Of a stretch of 64,000 nucleotides of DNA, positions 28,601 through 39,600 are shown in pieces. Source of the stretch: Sphingopyxis jiangsuensis (lineage in GTDB: Bacteria > Pseudomonadota > Alphaproteobacteria > Sphingomonadales > Sphingomonadaceae). Position 1 is the stretch's first letter. The number at the start of each line of letters is the position of its first letter. A program made the position numbers and the translations under genes. The stretch covers positions 391,524 through 455,523 of the forward strand of contig NZ_JAERPO010000002.1 in NCBI RefSeq assembly GCF_016734905.1. The letters run 5' to 3'. The notes below the pieces were generated by a model. It searched no databases, was not told where the DNA came from, and saw only the letters and a list, made by a program, of their open reading frames with translations.

Positions 28601-28786
28601 GGCGATAGCGTCGCCGACGCGCTGTGGGCGACGCAGCAGCAGTTGATGGACGACCAACAGACGTCGCACCCCTATTATTGGGCCGGTTTCGCGATTATCG
28701 GCGACGGCGGCCAACCGTTGCTGCACGCAATTGACACCGCATCGACGGCGCAGCGGGGGGAGACGGCAGGCCGCTCGGCACGCTGA
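25685..28786 (+). CDS. Exported TPR-CHAT domain caspase-like protease
   Basis: About 1033 residues. The N-terminus MAARLKVCLSALGAASIAA followed by PPAAAQ looks like a Sec signal, so the protein is probably periplasmic. The middle (26250-27400) is helical with several TPR-like pairs. The C-terminal third is a CHAT domain: IIHFATHG with catalytic His858 and LVILSACDTAG with Cys907, and RSFIGAGGRSVIASHW between strands. CHAT proteases are clan CD, caspase-related peptidases; substrates here are unknown. GGGGGAA precedes the ATG. The next gene starts 4 bp after this stop, and the block continues to the TpsA exoprotein, so a role in sensing or processing the secreted protein is plausible. Confidence 0.9.
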   Translation: MAARLKVCLSALGAASIAATPPAAAQGQGVDPTLRDSFSIGEQGGSLCAVQATVRDSVIRGMFDRAWVIVCRDASQPVGYVRMLRADRAEAAARIDAGRTETIDCSAAGTCTVRGSDIAWQTRIEQQGETAYAVEGFAAYGDALDIALESVRQRRVVPGVIKVATTSVGGNDGFARTLAGTIDVDKALAEGYRRNHSGDYAEAAEFFEALSRRALDEQDAVDIDPTEFTLNRALQRSNLGEFSEAERLFGEVEAIPTSDPVQIRLRRNFRAIHALNQRDLDGAASILQAPVPPLRDAVTVSGGAVTLTPEIVAGVNSGTNSAIRQDGGREKLTPAERAKIIDAQADHLFGTVERLRGNASAAKAAQIKGLDDAIAVREGRVTSIIRLRSQMLGELALAEEALGNIGAADARFIESVNALAVEYPETNALASARARYAAFLTRHGQDDKAIGIYREVVSALASSQRSTTGMANMMAPYYRLLTERVGSDAAAINDFFVASQLQVRPGVADTQAVLARELSSGSGEGARLFRQATTIARDIERARIEDARLAQLPATAEVNALRADLKTQLDNLAFQQTETIGALSAFPQYRVVASGKLELTELQQVLRPDEAYLKMLVVGDAVYGMLIEPGAAQLWRSDIGAGALEGAVDQLRSTISVVESGRRVTYPFDAATARSLYSRLFGPVAERLPTVSHLIFEPDGAMLKLPINLLVTADTGLAAYDERLLDVDADPFDMRQIAWLGRATRPSTAVSALGFRNARQAAPSNARNQYFGLGENVPVTGLLPSLGTRGAVGVGVDDDCQWDLAQWSRPISSAELVTASNAIGRDTATLLTGGDFTDTAVKTRSDLSDYRIIHFATHGLVTAPRRSCPARPALVTSFGDGQSDGLLTFQEIFELKIDADLVILSACDTAGAASVAATREAGISSGGGNALDGLVRSFIGAGGRSVIASHWPAPDDFDATRRLIGGLFTARQGDSVADALWATQQQLMDDQQTSHPYYWAGFAIIGDGGQPLLHAIDTASTAQRGETAGRSAR

Positions 28787-28790
28787 CAGC

Positions 28791-30869
28791 ATGACGGAAA
28801 CGGCAACGATCGAACCCACCGCGGCGTCCGACGGACAGCCCGCCGCCGTGCCGCTGCGCAAGCGCATCCGGCGGCTGGTCACTCAACTCGGCCCGTCGCG
28901 CATGGTCGCGACGATCCTGTTCCTGATCGTCGCAGTGCTCATCGCGCGTTTCGGGTGGGAACTGCCGCTCGCGCGCGACGCCGAGCGGACCCTCTATGAT
29001 GCGCGCGCAACGCTGATGGCGCCGCAGACCCGGCAGGACAAGCGCATCGTCCTTGTCACCTATAATGACGAGACGCTGTTCAACACAGGCATCCGCTCGC
29101 CGCTCGACCGTACTCTGCTCGCCAACGCGCTCGCCAATCTCGACAAGATGGGGGCAAAGGCCATCGGCATCGATATCGTGTTCGACTCGCCGCGCCCCGA
29201 CGACGAGTTGCTCAAGGAGCAGCTTCGGTCGATGCAAACGCCGACGTGGCTCGCCTATGCCGAGCAGGCAAGCAACCCGAACACCATTTTTTATGAGCAG
29301 CAGAAGTTTCTCGAGGCATTCCAGGCCGACGTCGTCGGGCCGCGCACCAAGCCGACGAGCGTGCTGTTCCGAACCGACGACGACAGCGTCATCCGCAACT
29401 GGCCCGACCGCCCTGCCCATCTGCCGCCATTGATGGCCAATGCGCTCGCGCCGGTCGATTCCGCCCATGCCAATTTTCAGGGCAATATCCGCTTCCTGCT
29501 CCCGGCACGCGCCGCCAGGGGACAGGAGGAACCGGTGTTTGCCAACCTCCCCATCGACATTTTCGGCGCGCCACTCGACGATGCAATGCTCGCCGGAATG
29601 TCGGACCTGGTGCAGGGGCGCTATGTCCTGATCGGCGGCGACATCATCGACAACGACCAGTTCAACACGCCGCTCAGCCGCTTTCCCGATCCGATATCCG
29701 GCGAGCATGAAACGATGATCGGGCTCGAAATACATGCGCATATGCTCGCGCAGCAGCTCGACGGCGCCTGGACGAACCCGCTTCCGCGCGTTTCGCTCTG
29801 GCTTCTCGCGATCCTCGTGGTCGTCGCCGGGGGATTGACCAGCATCGTCGATCTTCGCGCGCGCTGGGTCGCACTCATTTTTCTCGGGCAGTCGGCTTTC
29901 TTCCTCACCTTTCCCTTCTGGGTGCACGCGCGGGGCGTCGATACCACGACATTGCCCGCATTCGGCTGGGCGATCGGCTGGCTGTTCGGCTATGCCGCCG
30001 TCGGCACCGCCGCGCGGACGGTGGGCGCCCGCCAGCGCGCCTTTGCGCAGTCGGCGCTCGGCAAATATCTGCCCGCCGATGTCGCAGCGCAGATCATGCG
30101 CGATCCCGACCAGCTTTCACTGCATGGCGAGCGCCGCAACATCTTTTGCGTCTTCACCGATCTCGAAGGATTCACCCAGCTAAGCCATGCAGTTACGCCG
30201 GAAACGGTCGCGCGTTTGCTCAACGAATATCTCGACAGGCTGAGCGATATCGTCCTCGACCACGGCGGAACCATCGACAAATTTGTCGGCGATGCGATTG
30301 TCGCCTTCTGGGGAGCGCCGCTTTCGCGTCCCGACGATGGCGAACGGGCAGCGGCAGCAGCGGTCGCGATGTACGAAGCGGGCGAAAAATTTCGTGTCGA
30401 CCTTGCCGAGGGCGTCCCGCCGATCGGCATGACGCGCGTCGGGCTGCACGTCGGCGATGCGATTGTCGGCAATTTCGGTGGCGAGGACCGCATTCAATAT
30501 ACGGCGCTCGGCGACAGCATGAACACCGCATCGCGGCTTGAATCGGCGAACAAGAGCTTGAAATCCGGCATTTTGATCTCCGCCGAGGCGGCCGCCCATG
30601 CCAAGCGCGACGACCTTGTTCCGATGGGCCGGGTGACGTTGCGCGGGCGTGCGCAACCGGTCGATGTCTTCACCCCGCGTCCCGACCTGACCCCCGACCA
30701 GCGCCGCGCGATTGCCGCCATGGTCGAGGCGCATGCCGCGGGCGACAAAAACGCCTTTGTGACCCACGCCACAGCGCTGGCCACGGAATATAGTCAGGAT
30801 GCAGCCATCAACTTTCTGATAGAACGTCTGAACGCGACCGAAAAAGGAGAAAGCTATGCCCTTTCCTGA
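28791..30869 (+). CDS. CHASE2-domain class III adenylate/guanylate cyclase
   Basis: About 692 residues. One N-terminal TM helix (MVATILFLIVAVLIARFGW) is followed by a periplasmic CHASE2 sensor (TLYDARATLMAPQTRQDKRI through IDIVFDSPRPD), then three TM helices (about 29790-30010) and a cytoplasmic cyclase domain. The cyclase keeps both metal-binding aspartates (CVFTDLEGFT and KFVGDAIVAFWG) and the Lys in IDKFVGD that favours ATP. YTALGDSMNTASRLES completes the active site. It should make cAMP in response to a periplasmic cue. It is preceded by the CHAT gene with a 4-bp gap and overlaps the next gene by 14 bp. Confidence 0.93.
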   Translation: MTETATIEPTAASDGQPAAVPLRKRIRRLVTQLGPSRMVATILFLIVAVLIARFGWELPLARDAERTLYDARATLMAPQTRQDKRIVLVTYNDETLFNTGIRSPLDRTLLANALANLDKMGAKAIGIDIVFDSPRPDDELLKEQLRSMQTPTWLAYAEQASNPNTIFYEQQKFLEAFQADVVGPRTKPTSVLFRTDDDSVIRNWPDRPAHLPPLMANALAPVDSAHANFQGNIRFLLPARAARGQEEPVFANLPIDIFGAPLDDAMLAGMSDLVQGRYVLIGGDIIDNDQFNTPLSRFPDPISGEHETMIGLEIHAHMLAQQLDGAWTNPLPRVSLWLLAILVVVAGGLTSIVDLRARWVALIFLGQSAFFLTFPFWVHARGVDTTTLPAFGWAIGWLFGYAAVGTAARTVGARQRAFAQSALGKYLPADVAAQIMRDPDQLSLHGERRNIFCVFTDLEGFTQLSHAVTPETVARLLNEYLDRLSDIVLDHGGTIDKFVGDAIVAFWGAPLSRPDDGERAAAAAVAMYEAGEKFRVDLAEGVPPIGMTRVGLHVGDAIVGNFGGEDRIQYTALGDSMNTASRLESANKSLKSGILISAEAAAHAKRDDLVPMGRVTLRGRAQPVDVFTPRPDLTPDQRRAIAAMVEAHAAGDKNAFVTHATALATEYSQDAAINFLIERLNATEKGESYALS

Positions 30870-31620
30870 ACACTCGATACGCCGCCTCGGCCTGACCGCC
30901 GTCGCCGCGGTCATGGCGGTTGCCGTTGTCGGCACCGCCGCCGCCCAGTCGATGGTCGTCCGCTCGACCGGACCTTCGGCGAGCAAATATCCTACCGGCA
31001 CCAAGCTCAAATCGAACGAACGCGTCACGCTTGTTGCGGGCGACAGGGTCGTACTGATGCAGGGCGGCAAGACCCGGACGCTGTCGGGACCCGGCACGTT
31101 CAACGCGACCGGCACCGTCCAGGCGAGCCAGTCGATGGGGTCCACCGTCACCCGCATGCTCGCCAAGGGGCCGTCGGTTCGCTCGCGCGGCGGATTTTCG
31201 CGCGGCCCCGGCGATCCGGAACCGGTCGACGTGCGCGCGCCGAATCTGTGGCTGCTCGACTATCGCGAAGGCGGCACCTTCTGCGTCGTCGACCCGGCAT
31301 CCTTGCTGCTCTGGCGCCCCGATATGGGTAGCGACCAACTGCTGCGCATCGAACGCGGCGAACGCGCTGAAACCGTCGCCTTTGTGTCGGGCGCCAATTT
31401 CCGCAAGTGGCCGACCGAAACGATGCCCGTCCAATATGGGGTCGATTACCGGCTCTCGGGTGCGGGATTGGCCGCGCCGGTGACGGTCCGCTTTGCGGCG
31501 CTCGAAGCGCTGCCCGAAACACCGGAGGCGTCGGTCGAGACACTGATGGCGAATAGCTGCTCGCCACAGCTCGAGCGGTTAGTCGATGCGATGGCGGAAT
31601 CGGAAATGACCGGGGGATGA
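30856..31620 (+). CDS. Exported FecR-like protein of unknown function
   Basis: A 254-residue protein with a Sec-like signal (LGLTAVAAVMAVAVVGTAAAQS). The first mature domain (TGTKLKSNERVTLVAGDRVV, GGKTRTLSGPGTF) resembles the FecR beta-domain. A second domain contains WLLDYREGGTFCVVDP and a pair of cysteines (CVVDP; NSCSPQ). A strong GAAAAAGGAGAAAG site precedes the ATG, which lies inside the cyclase 3' end (14-bp overlap). It is likely a periplasmic partner of the CHASE2 sensor or CHAT protease. No family of known biochemical function is recognised. Confidence 0.75.
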   Translation: MPFPEHSIRRLGLTAVAAVMAVAVVGTAAAQSMVVRSTGPSASKYPTGTKLKSNERVTLVAGDRVVLMQGGKTRTLSGPGTFNATGTVQASQSMGSTVTRMLAKGPSVRSRGGFSRGPGDPEPVDVRAPNLWLLDYREGGTFCVVDPASLLLWRPDMGSDQLLRIERGERAETVAFVSGANFRKWPTETMPVQYGVDYRLSGAGLAAPVTVRFAALEALPETPEASVETLMANSCSPQLERLVDAMAESEMTGG

Positions 31621-31628
31621 GGCCGGAA

Positions 31629-31653
31629 GGGGCGCGGCCATTGTTCGCGCCCC
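31629..31653 (+). promoter_or_regulatory. Hairpin in the FecR-like/tpsB gap
   Basis: GGGGCGCG (31629-31636) pairs perfectly with CGCGCCCC (31646-31653) across a 9-nt loop, right after the FecR-like stop. No U-tract follows, so it may be an attenuator, RNA stability stem or weak terminator. The 187-bp gap to the tpsB start could contain a promoter (TAACAAT-like word at about 31663), which would let tpsBA be expressed apart from the signalling genes. Confidence 0.4.
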
Positions 31654-31807
31654 ATCCGTCTGATAACAATAGGGCGAATGGTCACCGCACGAAGCGGCCT
31701 GCCCTTTCCTTGGGTCGAAAATGCGTTCCGTCGTCGCAAGACGGAGCGAATGGATCTGGCGCCGCGATGCTTTTTCGCGCGTCGGCGCGCGAGGAGTGGG
31801 GACGGTT

Positions 31808-33622
31808 ATGGGGGTAGTGCGACATTGCAAGCGGCAGCGACCGGCGGGTGATCCTGCCCGCATCCTGCTGACCGGGTCGGCGGCTCTCGCGCTGGCGGGA
31901 CTGCCGCTGGCCGCGCAGGCGCAGGTCGCGCCGCAAATTCCGACACGCGAGGAAATCCAACCGGTTGCGCCGCCACCGACGCAGCCGCCGCGCGAGCAGA
32001 TCGTCGCCGTCGATGACGAGATCGAGCGGTCGCCCTGCCCGCTCGCCAGTCCCGAATATGCGAATATCCGCATCGCGGTCCGCCGCGTCGAGTTCACATC
32101 GGTCGAAGGGATCGACCCGGCAATGCTGGCGCCGAGCTGGACCGACCGCACGGGCGACGACCTGCCGATTTCGGTGGTCTGCGACATTCGCGACCGTGCG
32201 GCGACGATGCTGCGCGCGAAGGGCTTTCTCGCCGCGATCCGCGTACCGCCGCAGACGATCAGCGACGGGGTGGTGCGGCTCGACATCCTCGCCGCGCGCA
32301 TGGCGCGGGTCGAGGTGCGCGGCGACGCGGGCGCCAACGAAGCCCTGCTCGCGCGCTATCTGTCGCGGCTCGACGACCAGCCGGTATTCAACATCGCCGA
32401 GGCCGAGCGCTATCTGCTGCTCGCGGGCGACATTCCGGGGCTCGACGCGCGGCTGACGCTGCGGCCGGGGGCGGTGCCGGGCGAGGTTGTCGGCGAGGTT
32501 CTGGTGACGCGCACCCCCATCCTCCTCGACGGCAGCACGCAGAATTTCGGATCGCGCGACGTCGGCCGCTGGGGCAGCGTCCACCGCGCGCGCTTTGCCG
32601 GGCTGACCGGAATGGGCGACCTCACGACGGTCAGCTTCTATTCGACCCCCGATTTCGATGAGCAAAAGGTGCTGCAACTCGCGCACGAGTTTCGCATCGG
32701 CGGCGAAGGCTTGCGGCTGGGTGCAAGCTATACCTACGCCTGGACGCGTCCCGACGTGCCCGCCTTTCCGATCAGGTCGAACACCCAGATCGCCAGCCTT
32801 TTTGCAAGCTATCCAGTGGTGCTGACGCAGGCGCGGCGGCTGACCGTCGGCGGCGGCCTCGACTTCATCGACCAGGACATCAAGTTCGGCGGCGTCCCCC
32901 TCAATCGCGACCGGCTACGCATCTTCAGCCTGCGCGGCGACGCAAGCTGGATCGATCCGGCGTCGGTCGCCGGGCGCAGCGGCTTCAGCCCCGCCGAGCC
33001 GCGCTGGTCGCTCGCGACCTCGCTCGAGGCACGGCAGGGCGTCAAGTTCCTCGGTGCCAGCGACGATTGCGGACCCGGCGGCGCGGCGTGCTTTGCGCCG
33101 GGCGCCATCCCGCTGACGCGCGTCGAAGGCAAACCCGACGCATTTCTCGTCCGCGCGCAGGCCCATGCCGAGTTCCGCCCGCACAAGCTGTTCACGCTCT
33201 CGGCGGCACCGCGCGCGCAATGGGCGAGCGATCCGCTGCTCGCCTATGAGGAGTTTTCGGGCGGCAACTTCACCGTCGGTCGCGGGTTCGACCCCGGCAC
33301 GGTCATCGGCGACAGCGGCGTCGCGGTGGCGCTTGAAGCGCGCTACGGCTCTTTCGTTCCCGCCAACGTCAAAAGCTTCGCCTTTCAGCCCTTTGTCTTT
33401 TTCGATGCGGCGTGGGTTTGGAACAAGGACAGCGTGTTCAACGGCCTGAACCCGCAAAAGCTCTATTCGGCGGGGGGCGGCGTGCGCGTTGCCTATGGCG
33501 ACCGCGCGCGCCTCGATGCGACGATTGCGGTACCACTCAACCGCGGCGGCTTCCTCGCGCAGCGACCCGACCCGCGCTTTCTGCTCTCTTTTACGACCCA
33601 GTTCGGCATCAAGGCGCGCTGA
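31808..33622 (+). CDS. TpsB outer-membrane transporter (ShlB/FhaC family)
   Basis: About 604 residues of the Omp85/TpsB superfamily that exports one large TpsA protein through the outer membrane. A signal peptide (ILLTGSAALALAGLPLAAQA) precedes a Pro-rich linker and POTRA domains (IAVRRVEFTSVEGIDPAML; ILAARMARVEVRGDAG). The barrel begins near NFGSRDVGRWGSVHRARF, and the conserved tip motif is TVGRGFDPGTVIGDSG (VRGF-like). The chain ends FTTQFGIKAR rather than in an aromatic residue. The start at 31808 is supported by GGAGTGGGGACGG. The cognate TpsA begins 31 bp after the stop. Confidence 0.93.
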   Translation: MGVVRHCKRQRPAGDPARILLTGSAALALAGLPLAAQAQVAPQIPTREEIQPVAPPPTQPPREQIVAVDDEIERSPCPLASPEYANIRIAVRRVEFTSVEGIDPAMLAPSWTDRTGDDLPISVVCDIRDRAATMLRAKGFLAAIRVPPQTISDGVVRLDILAARMARVEVRGDAGANEALLARYLSRLDDQPVFNIAEAERYLLLAGDIPGLDARLTLRPGAVPGEVVGEVLVTRTPILLDGSTQNFGSRDVGRWGSVHRARFAGLTGMGDLTTVSFYSTPDFDEQKVLQLAHEFRIGGEGLRLGASYTYAWTRPDVPAFPIRSNTQIASLFASYPVVLTQARRLTVGGGLDFIDQDIKFGGVPLNRDRLRIFSLRGDASWIDPASVAGRSGFSPAEPRWSLATSLEARQGVKFLGASDDCGPGGAACFAPGAIPLTRVEGKPDAFLVRAQAHAEFRPHKLFTLSAAPRAQWASDPLLAYEEFSGGNFTVGRGFDPGTVIGDSGVAVALEARYGSFVPANVKSFAFQPFVFFDAAWVWNKDSVFNGLNPQKLYSAGGGVRVAYGDRARLDATIAVPLNRGGFLAQRPDPRFLLSFTTQFGIKAR

Positions 33623-33652
33623 GCCATGCGATTTGCATCAAGGACCATTGCC

Positions 33653-36600
33653 ATGTCTGCCAGTTCCAACCCCTCGTCAGCCCGTCACGGCAAACACCGC
33701 CTGATGACCAGTTGCGCGGTCGCCGCAGGGATGATGGCGTTGGCGTGCGGTGGCCCGGCATTGGCGCAGGTTGCCGGCACAGGAACGTTCGTCAGCGGAG
33801 GAGGCGCGGGCAGTTCGATCGTCGACAGTGGCGCGACCAATACGACGACCGTCACGCTGGGATCGAACCAGAGCATCATCAACTGGGTGCCGACCGATAC
33901 CGCACCGACGGGCGGTGCCATCGACTTCCTGCCCGATGGCGAGAATCTGAACTTCATCGGAACCGGCGGCTATACCGTCCTCAACCGCTTCGTCGACGGC
34001 GGCGGCGGCAGTCTGAGCCGCCAGATTGCGCTCAACGGCACGGTCAACAGCTATATCGGATCCACCACCGGGCCGCGCGGCGGCAATATCTGGTTCTATA
34101 ATGCCGGCGGCATCTTGATCGGCGCGACCGGCGTCATCAACGTCGGCAGCCTTGTGCTCACGAGCAACGACATCGACACGACGGGCGGCCTGCTCGATCC
34201 GACCGATGACTCGATCCGTTTCCGCGGTGCGTCGGGCGGCCTGTCGTCGATCACGGTCAACGGCAGCATCACCGCCGGAAACACCCTCGATCCGGGCAGC
34301 AGCTATGTTGCGATGGTCGCCCCGCGCATCGTGCAGGCGGGCTCGGTCAGCGTCGACGGCTCGGCGGCCTTCGTGGCGGCAGAACAGGCCGACATCCGTA
34401 TCAACGGCGGATTGTTCGATATCAATGTACTCGTCGGCGCCGAAGGCGGCACGGTCATCACGCACAGCGGAACGACGACGGGCCCGGCGCATCAGCAGGG
34501 CGATACCGACCAGAGCCGCATCTATATGGTCGCGATCCCGAAGAATGTCGCGGTCGGCATGCTCGTGTCGGGCAATGTCGGCTATCAGGATGCGATGTCG
34601 CCGCAGATCGAACCCGACGGCGCGGTTCGGCTGTCGGCGGGATATAATATCGTCGGCGGCGAACTCGACACGACGCCGGTCAACGGCGTCGCAGCCAATA
34701 TAACCGTCACGGACACGATCTTCGACAGCAGCGTCGTCGCGCAGGCGAGCGGCGCCTTTGTAGGCGGGCCGCTGCTGCCGCTGGCGGGAATGGGGCCGCC
34801 GATCAACAATCCGGGGCCGACTGCCGACGGGCGGCTTGTCGTTCTTGGCGATGCGACCTTCATCGGCGATGCCAGCGCAACCCTGACCGTCGGCGCGACG
34901 CAACAGGTCGGTGCGACGGGCAATATGGTCGTGCAATCGGGCGGCGCCAACGGTGCGGCCGGCACGGCATCGGTCAATGTCGCGGAGGGCGGCTCCCTCG
35001 TTACGCTTGGCGACCTGTCGGTTCTTGCGAACGGGGTAGCCGACAGCCTGACCGGCGACAGCGAGGGCGGAACCGCGTCGATGAATGTCGCGGGCAACCT
35101 GACATCGAACCTCGTGACGGTTGCATCGCAAGGGTCGGGCGCGGGCAATGCGGCCGTGGGCGGAACCGGAACCGGCGGCAGCGCGAGCTTTACGCAAACG
35201 GCGGGTACGACGTCGGTCGGATCACTGGTCGTCGCAGCCGACGGCAGCGGCGGCATGGGTGACGGCACGCCGGGATCGGGCGTCGGTGGGTCGGCTTCGA
35301 TCACGCTGACCGGCGGCACGATCGGCGCCGGCGATATTTCCGCAACGGCAAATGGCCTCGGCGCCACCGGTACGACCGGCAGCGACGAGGATATGGCGAA
35401 TATCATTCCCGGCGGCGCAGGCGGAACGGGTCGGGGCGGCGACGTCACCATCACGATCGATGGCACCGCAGTGGTCAGCACGACGTCGGTCACGGCGTCG
35501 GCCAGCGGTCGGGGCGGGGACGGCGGCGATTTCGTCAATGTTTTCAGCTTCAGCGGAAACCCCGGCCCGACGGGAGACGGCGGCGACGGCATCGGCGGCA
35601 CCGCGACGGTCAACAACTTCGGCGGCACCACCATTGCCGAGGATATGGTAGCCGACACGTCGGGATTCGGCGGGGACGGCGGCAGTTCCTTCTTTTCGAG
35701 CAGCAGCGGCGGCGCGACCGGCGTCGGCGTCGGCGGAACCGGCGGATCGGGGCAAGGCGGGGTTTCGACAATCAACCTCACTGCTGCGGTCGACCCCGGC
35801 GTGGCACTGTCCGCCTTTGCGCAAGGCGCGGGCGGCGATGGCGGTCAGCACAATGTCGGCGGGACGGGCGGATCGGGGCTCGGCGGTCTCGCGCAAGCGA
35901 TCGTCGACGATTTCGATGCCGGTGACCTTGGCGTAACGCTCGACTCGCGTGCCGTGGGCGGCGCGGGATCGGACGGCCGCGATGGCGCGGGGGGCAATGG
36001 CGGCGATGCCGTCGGCGGCGTGTCGCTCGTGCTTGCCGACGGTCCGAACGCCAATGTTTCGGTGACACAGGGCAATTTCCTGACCTTCGGCTCGGGGGGC
36101 AATGGCGGCAACGGGGCGCTTGGCTTTGGCGCGAGCCCTGCAGTTTCGCCGTCGGGTGGCAATGGCGGAAGCGGAACAGGCGGGCAGCTCGCGCTGATCG
36201 CGACCGACGGCGGCACGGTGAACCTGCCTGCCCCGACGAGCGGCAACATCCTGCTCGAAAGCGCGGGTTTTGGCGGCAATGGCGGCGATGGTGCCGACGG
36301 AGGCTTCATCGACGGCTCTGGCGGCGGCAATGGCGGCAATGGCGGCGCCGGAATCGGCGGCGAAGTGCTGCTGTTCGGCGACGGCGGCACCGTGACGTCC
36401 AACGGTAACGCCATCGACATCGCCGCCTATGGCGTATCGGGAACGGCGGGGGCCGGGGGCGCCGGAACGGGAACGGGCGTCGACGGCGCCGACGGCATTG
36501 TGACCGAAGACGAAGGCGGGCACGTGACGCTCGACGCTGTCGGCTCGCCAACCGGATCGCCGGGTTTCGTCGGCCTTGGCGACACGACGATCGCGACAAA

Positions 36601-39600
36601 TGGTACGCGTGCTGGGCGCGTCGTCCTGCGCACCGGCGCGGGCGGCACGATCGAACTGTCGAGCCTCGACGTCCAGGCGCTCGGCTTTGCCGATCCAACC
36701 AACAACGATCTCGACGAAGCCACATCGGGCATTTTCCTCGGCACCGCGGGCGGCAGCATCACTTCCTTCGGGTCGGTGTCGCTGACCACCGACGGCTCGG
36801 TCGGGGTCTATGCAACGTCGGACGGTTATGTCGACGCCGGTGACGATCTGGTCATCCAGGCGGGCGACCAGATCGACATTCGCCACGACGCACGCGAAGG
36901 GACCGTTCCGACAATCCACGCCGCGGGCATATTCGCGGCGACGGCGGGAACAAGCATCGCTGGCGCGCCCGGCAGCATCCTTTCCGCCGACGGGACGATG
37001 ACGCTCGACGCCAATGGCCCGACGGGCACGATCGTGGTCGACACGCTCAACGGCGGCAGCGACATCGTGATGAGCAGCACGAGCGATGCGAGCGTCGAAC
37101 ATGCGGAGGCGGTCAACGACTTCACTGCCACGGTGGGCAGCTTCACCACCGGCCTCAACTCGATCATCACCGGCGGCGACATCACCGTGACCTCGCCAGG
37201 CGCGGTCGACCTGGGCAATTCGACCGCAGGCGGCTTTGTCTTTGTCGATGGCCAATCGATCGCCTTCAATGCCATCGACGCGGGCGATTTCGTCAGCCTG
37301 AACGCGACCGGCACTGCCCCCGGCGCCGAAGGTATCGCCGGCGGCTCTATCACTGCTCTCGGTAGCATCGACCTGTTCGGTAACAGCGTCAGCGTCGCCA
37401 GCATAACGGGCGACAACTCGATGTCCGCCATCGGTACGGGCGGAAGCGTCGCCATCGACCAGGCCGATGTCGCGGGACTGATTACCGTGTCGGCGGTCGG
37501 CGACGTGACGGGCAGCTATTCGGCCGGCGGCGACATATTCCTCGGCTCCGGCGCCAATATCACGGCCAGCGTCAACGCAGCCGGGGGCTTTCCCGATCCG
37601 CAGAATGGCGATGCGCCGCTGGCAGGCAACGGCTTTGTCGACGCGGCGGGCGATGTCGCCCTGACCGACAGCAGCACCGCGGGGATGATGGGGGTCAACG
37701 GCGACGGATCGGTAACGCTGACCAATGCGACCGCGGGCGAAGACATATTGGTAATCGCCGGAACGACCGCCAACCTGACCGACGTGACCGCGGGAGACGA
37801 CATCGGCGTGCGCGCCAACGGCGACATCACCATCGCCAACGCGACCGCCGATGCGAGCGGGATCGACGGATTCGAACTGTTCTTCGCGCGCGGATCAGGC
37901 TTCACGATCGGCATGGGCGGAGGCAGCAGCTCGCTCGACGGGTCGGACATCGTCCTCGCCTCTGCGACAGGTGCCGTCGATGCCGCGGGATTGTCGGCGG
38001 GCGACGACATATTGATAAGCGCAGCGACGACCATCGCGGTCGACGGCGCGACGACGCTGGGCACCGGCCTCAACGGCGGCGACAGCAGCATCCGCACGAC
38101 CGGCGCAGCGACGACGCTCGCCAATATCGACGCGTTCAGCGACGTCGCCGTCGATTCGACCGACAGCGTCGATATGACCGGTCCGGTCGGCGCCGGGCGC
38201 AATATTGCGATCACCGCCGCCGGTCCGATCACCGGCGGCTCGGTCGCGGCAACGGGCGACGTCTTGCTCGCGAGCAGCGACGGGGCGATCGCCATCGACG
38301 GGCTTTCGGCGGGCGGGACCGTCGACGCGAGCGGCCTTTCGGCCGCAATCGCCGGTTCGGGCGCACTGACGTTCAGCAATCTCGTCACCGATGTCGGCGA
38401 CGCGACGGTGCAGGCGGGCAGCCTGACAATATTCTCTGCCGATGTGGCAGGGAACGCGCAATTCGCGGCAACCAGCGGGCAAATGGCGCTGACCTCGATC
38501 ACCGTCGGCGACACGCTTGGCGCCTCGGCACTGACGACGATGCTCGTCGACGGAGCGATTGCCGCGCGCTCGATCGCGCTGGCGTCGGCCGACATCGACA
38601 TCGGCCCGTCGGCGCAGGTGGGCAGCGCCGGTCTGACCGATAACCTGTCGCTTACGAACAACAGCAGCGACGTGCAGACCTTCATCGGCGGCACCGGAAC
38701 GCGCGCGGGTTACCACCTCGACGCCGACGAAATGATGCGCATTTTCGGCACCGCGATAGAGATTGTCGCGCCCGATGTGCAGGATGTCGGCAGCGGATCG
38801 GTCGGGTCGGCCGCACCGCCCGACGTCATCGTCGACAGTTTCACCGTAGCCGGCGGAACGCCGGGTTCGAACATCGGCGCGAGCGGCGCGCTGACGATCC
38901 GCACACCGGGCAAGATGCGCGTCATCGGCAATGTCCAGATGACAGGGCTTACGGCCAACAACAGCCTCAACCTCTTCGCCGACGACGCGCTCGAGGTGAT
39001 ATTGGGCCAGGGCAGCGTCAGGCTCGACAATGGCGGCGTCCCGACCGGGATGCTCAACATGGCGTCGGACGACATCATCGTCGCGACTGCGGCCGCCATC
39101 GCCGACGTTGCCGCGGCGAACTCGACCGACGCGATCGGGGCGCGGCTTGCGGAGAATGACGGCATAGTGCTCAGCGACGGCGCGCTGTTTGCGGGCGGCA
39201 TCAACGCGGCTGTCAGCGGCGGATTTTACGTACAGAACAGCGGCACCAGCAGCGACTTTGACGCGCGCCGCGGGTTCACATTCGGGGCGCAGGGGCTCAA
39301 TGTCGATACGCTCGGTTCGAATGTGCGCGTCGTTATCAACGGCGTGCGACTGGAGGCCAACGGGCAGATCACCGGACTCGACGTGCTCCCGCTGCTAAGC
39401 TTCAACGGCTCGGCCCCGACCGCGGGCACCTACGACCCGCGCTCGACGCTCAACGGCTGCCTCATTGCCAACCCCGGCGTCTGCGGCATTTTCCCGCCGC
39501 CATCGCCCGAGTCCGAAAGCGACTTTCCGGTTCAGGACGTCATCGAAGAAACGAGCGAGAGCGACGAGGATGGCGAAGGCAATGTCCTGTCGGCGCCGCT

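Noticed and set aside
28695-29927. 410-codon minus-strand frame opposite the CHASE2 cyclase
   Set aside because: Composition is typical of a shadow frame. The cyclase and CHASE2 motifs are on the other strand.
31721-31807. Earlier ATG for tpsB
   Set aside because: The extra 29 residues are Arg/Trp-rich and would precede the signal peptide; the ATG at 31808 has a much better ribosome-binding site.
35140-36500. Regular repeats considered as a CRISPR array
   Set aside because: The repeats are in-frame coding sequence for glycine-rich protein, irregular in length, with no unique spacers.
35222-37255. 677-codon open frame antisense to the tpsA glycine-rich region
   Set aside because: It mirrors the repetitive GGC/GAC-rich codons of tpsA on the other strand. 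It has no signal, domain or ribosome-binding site.
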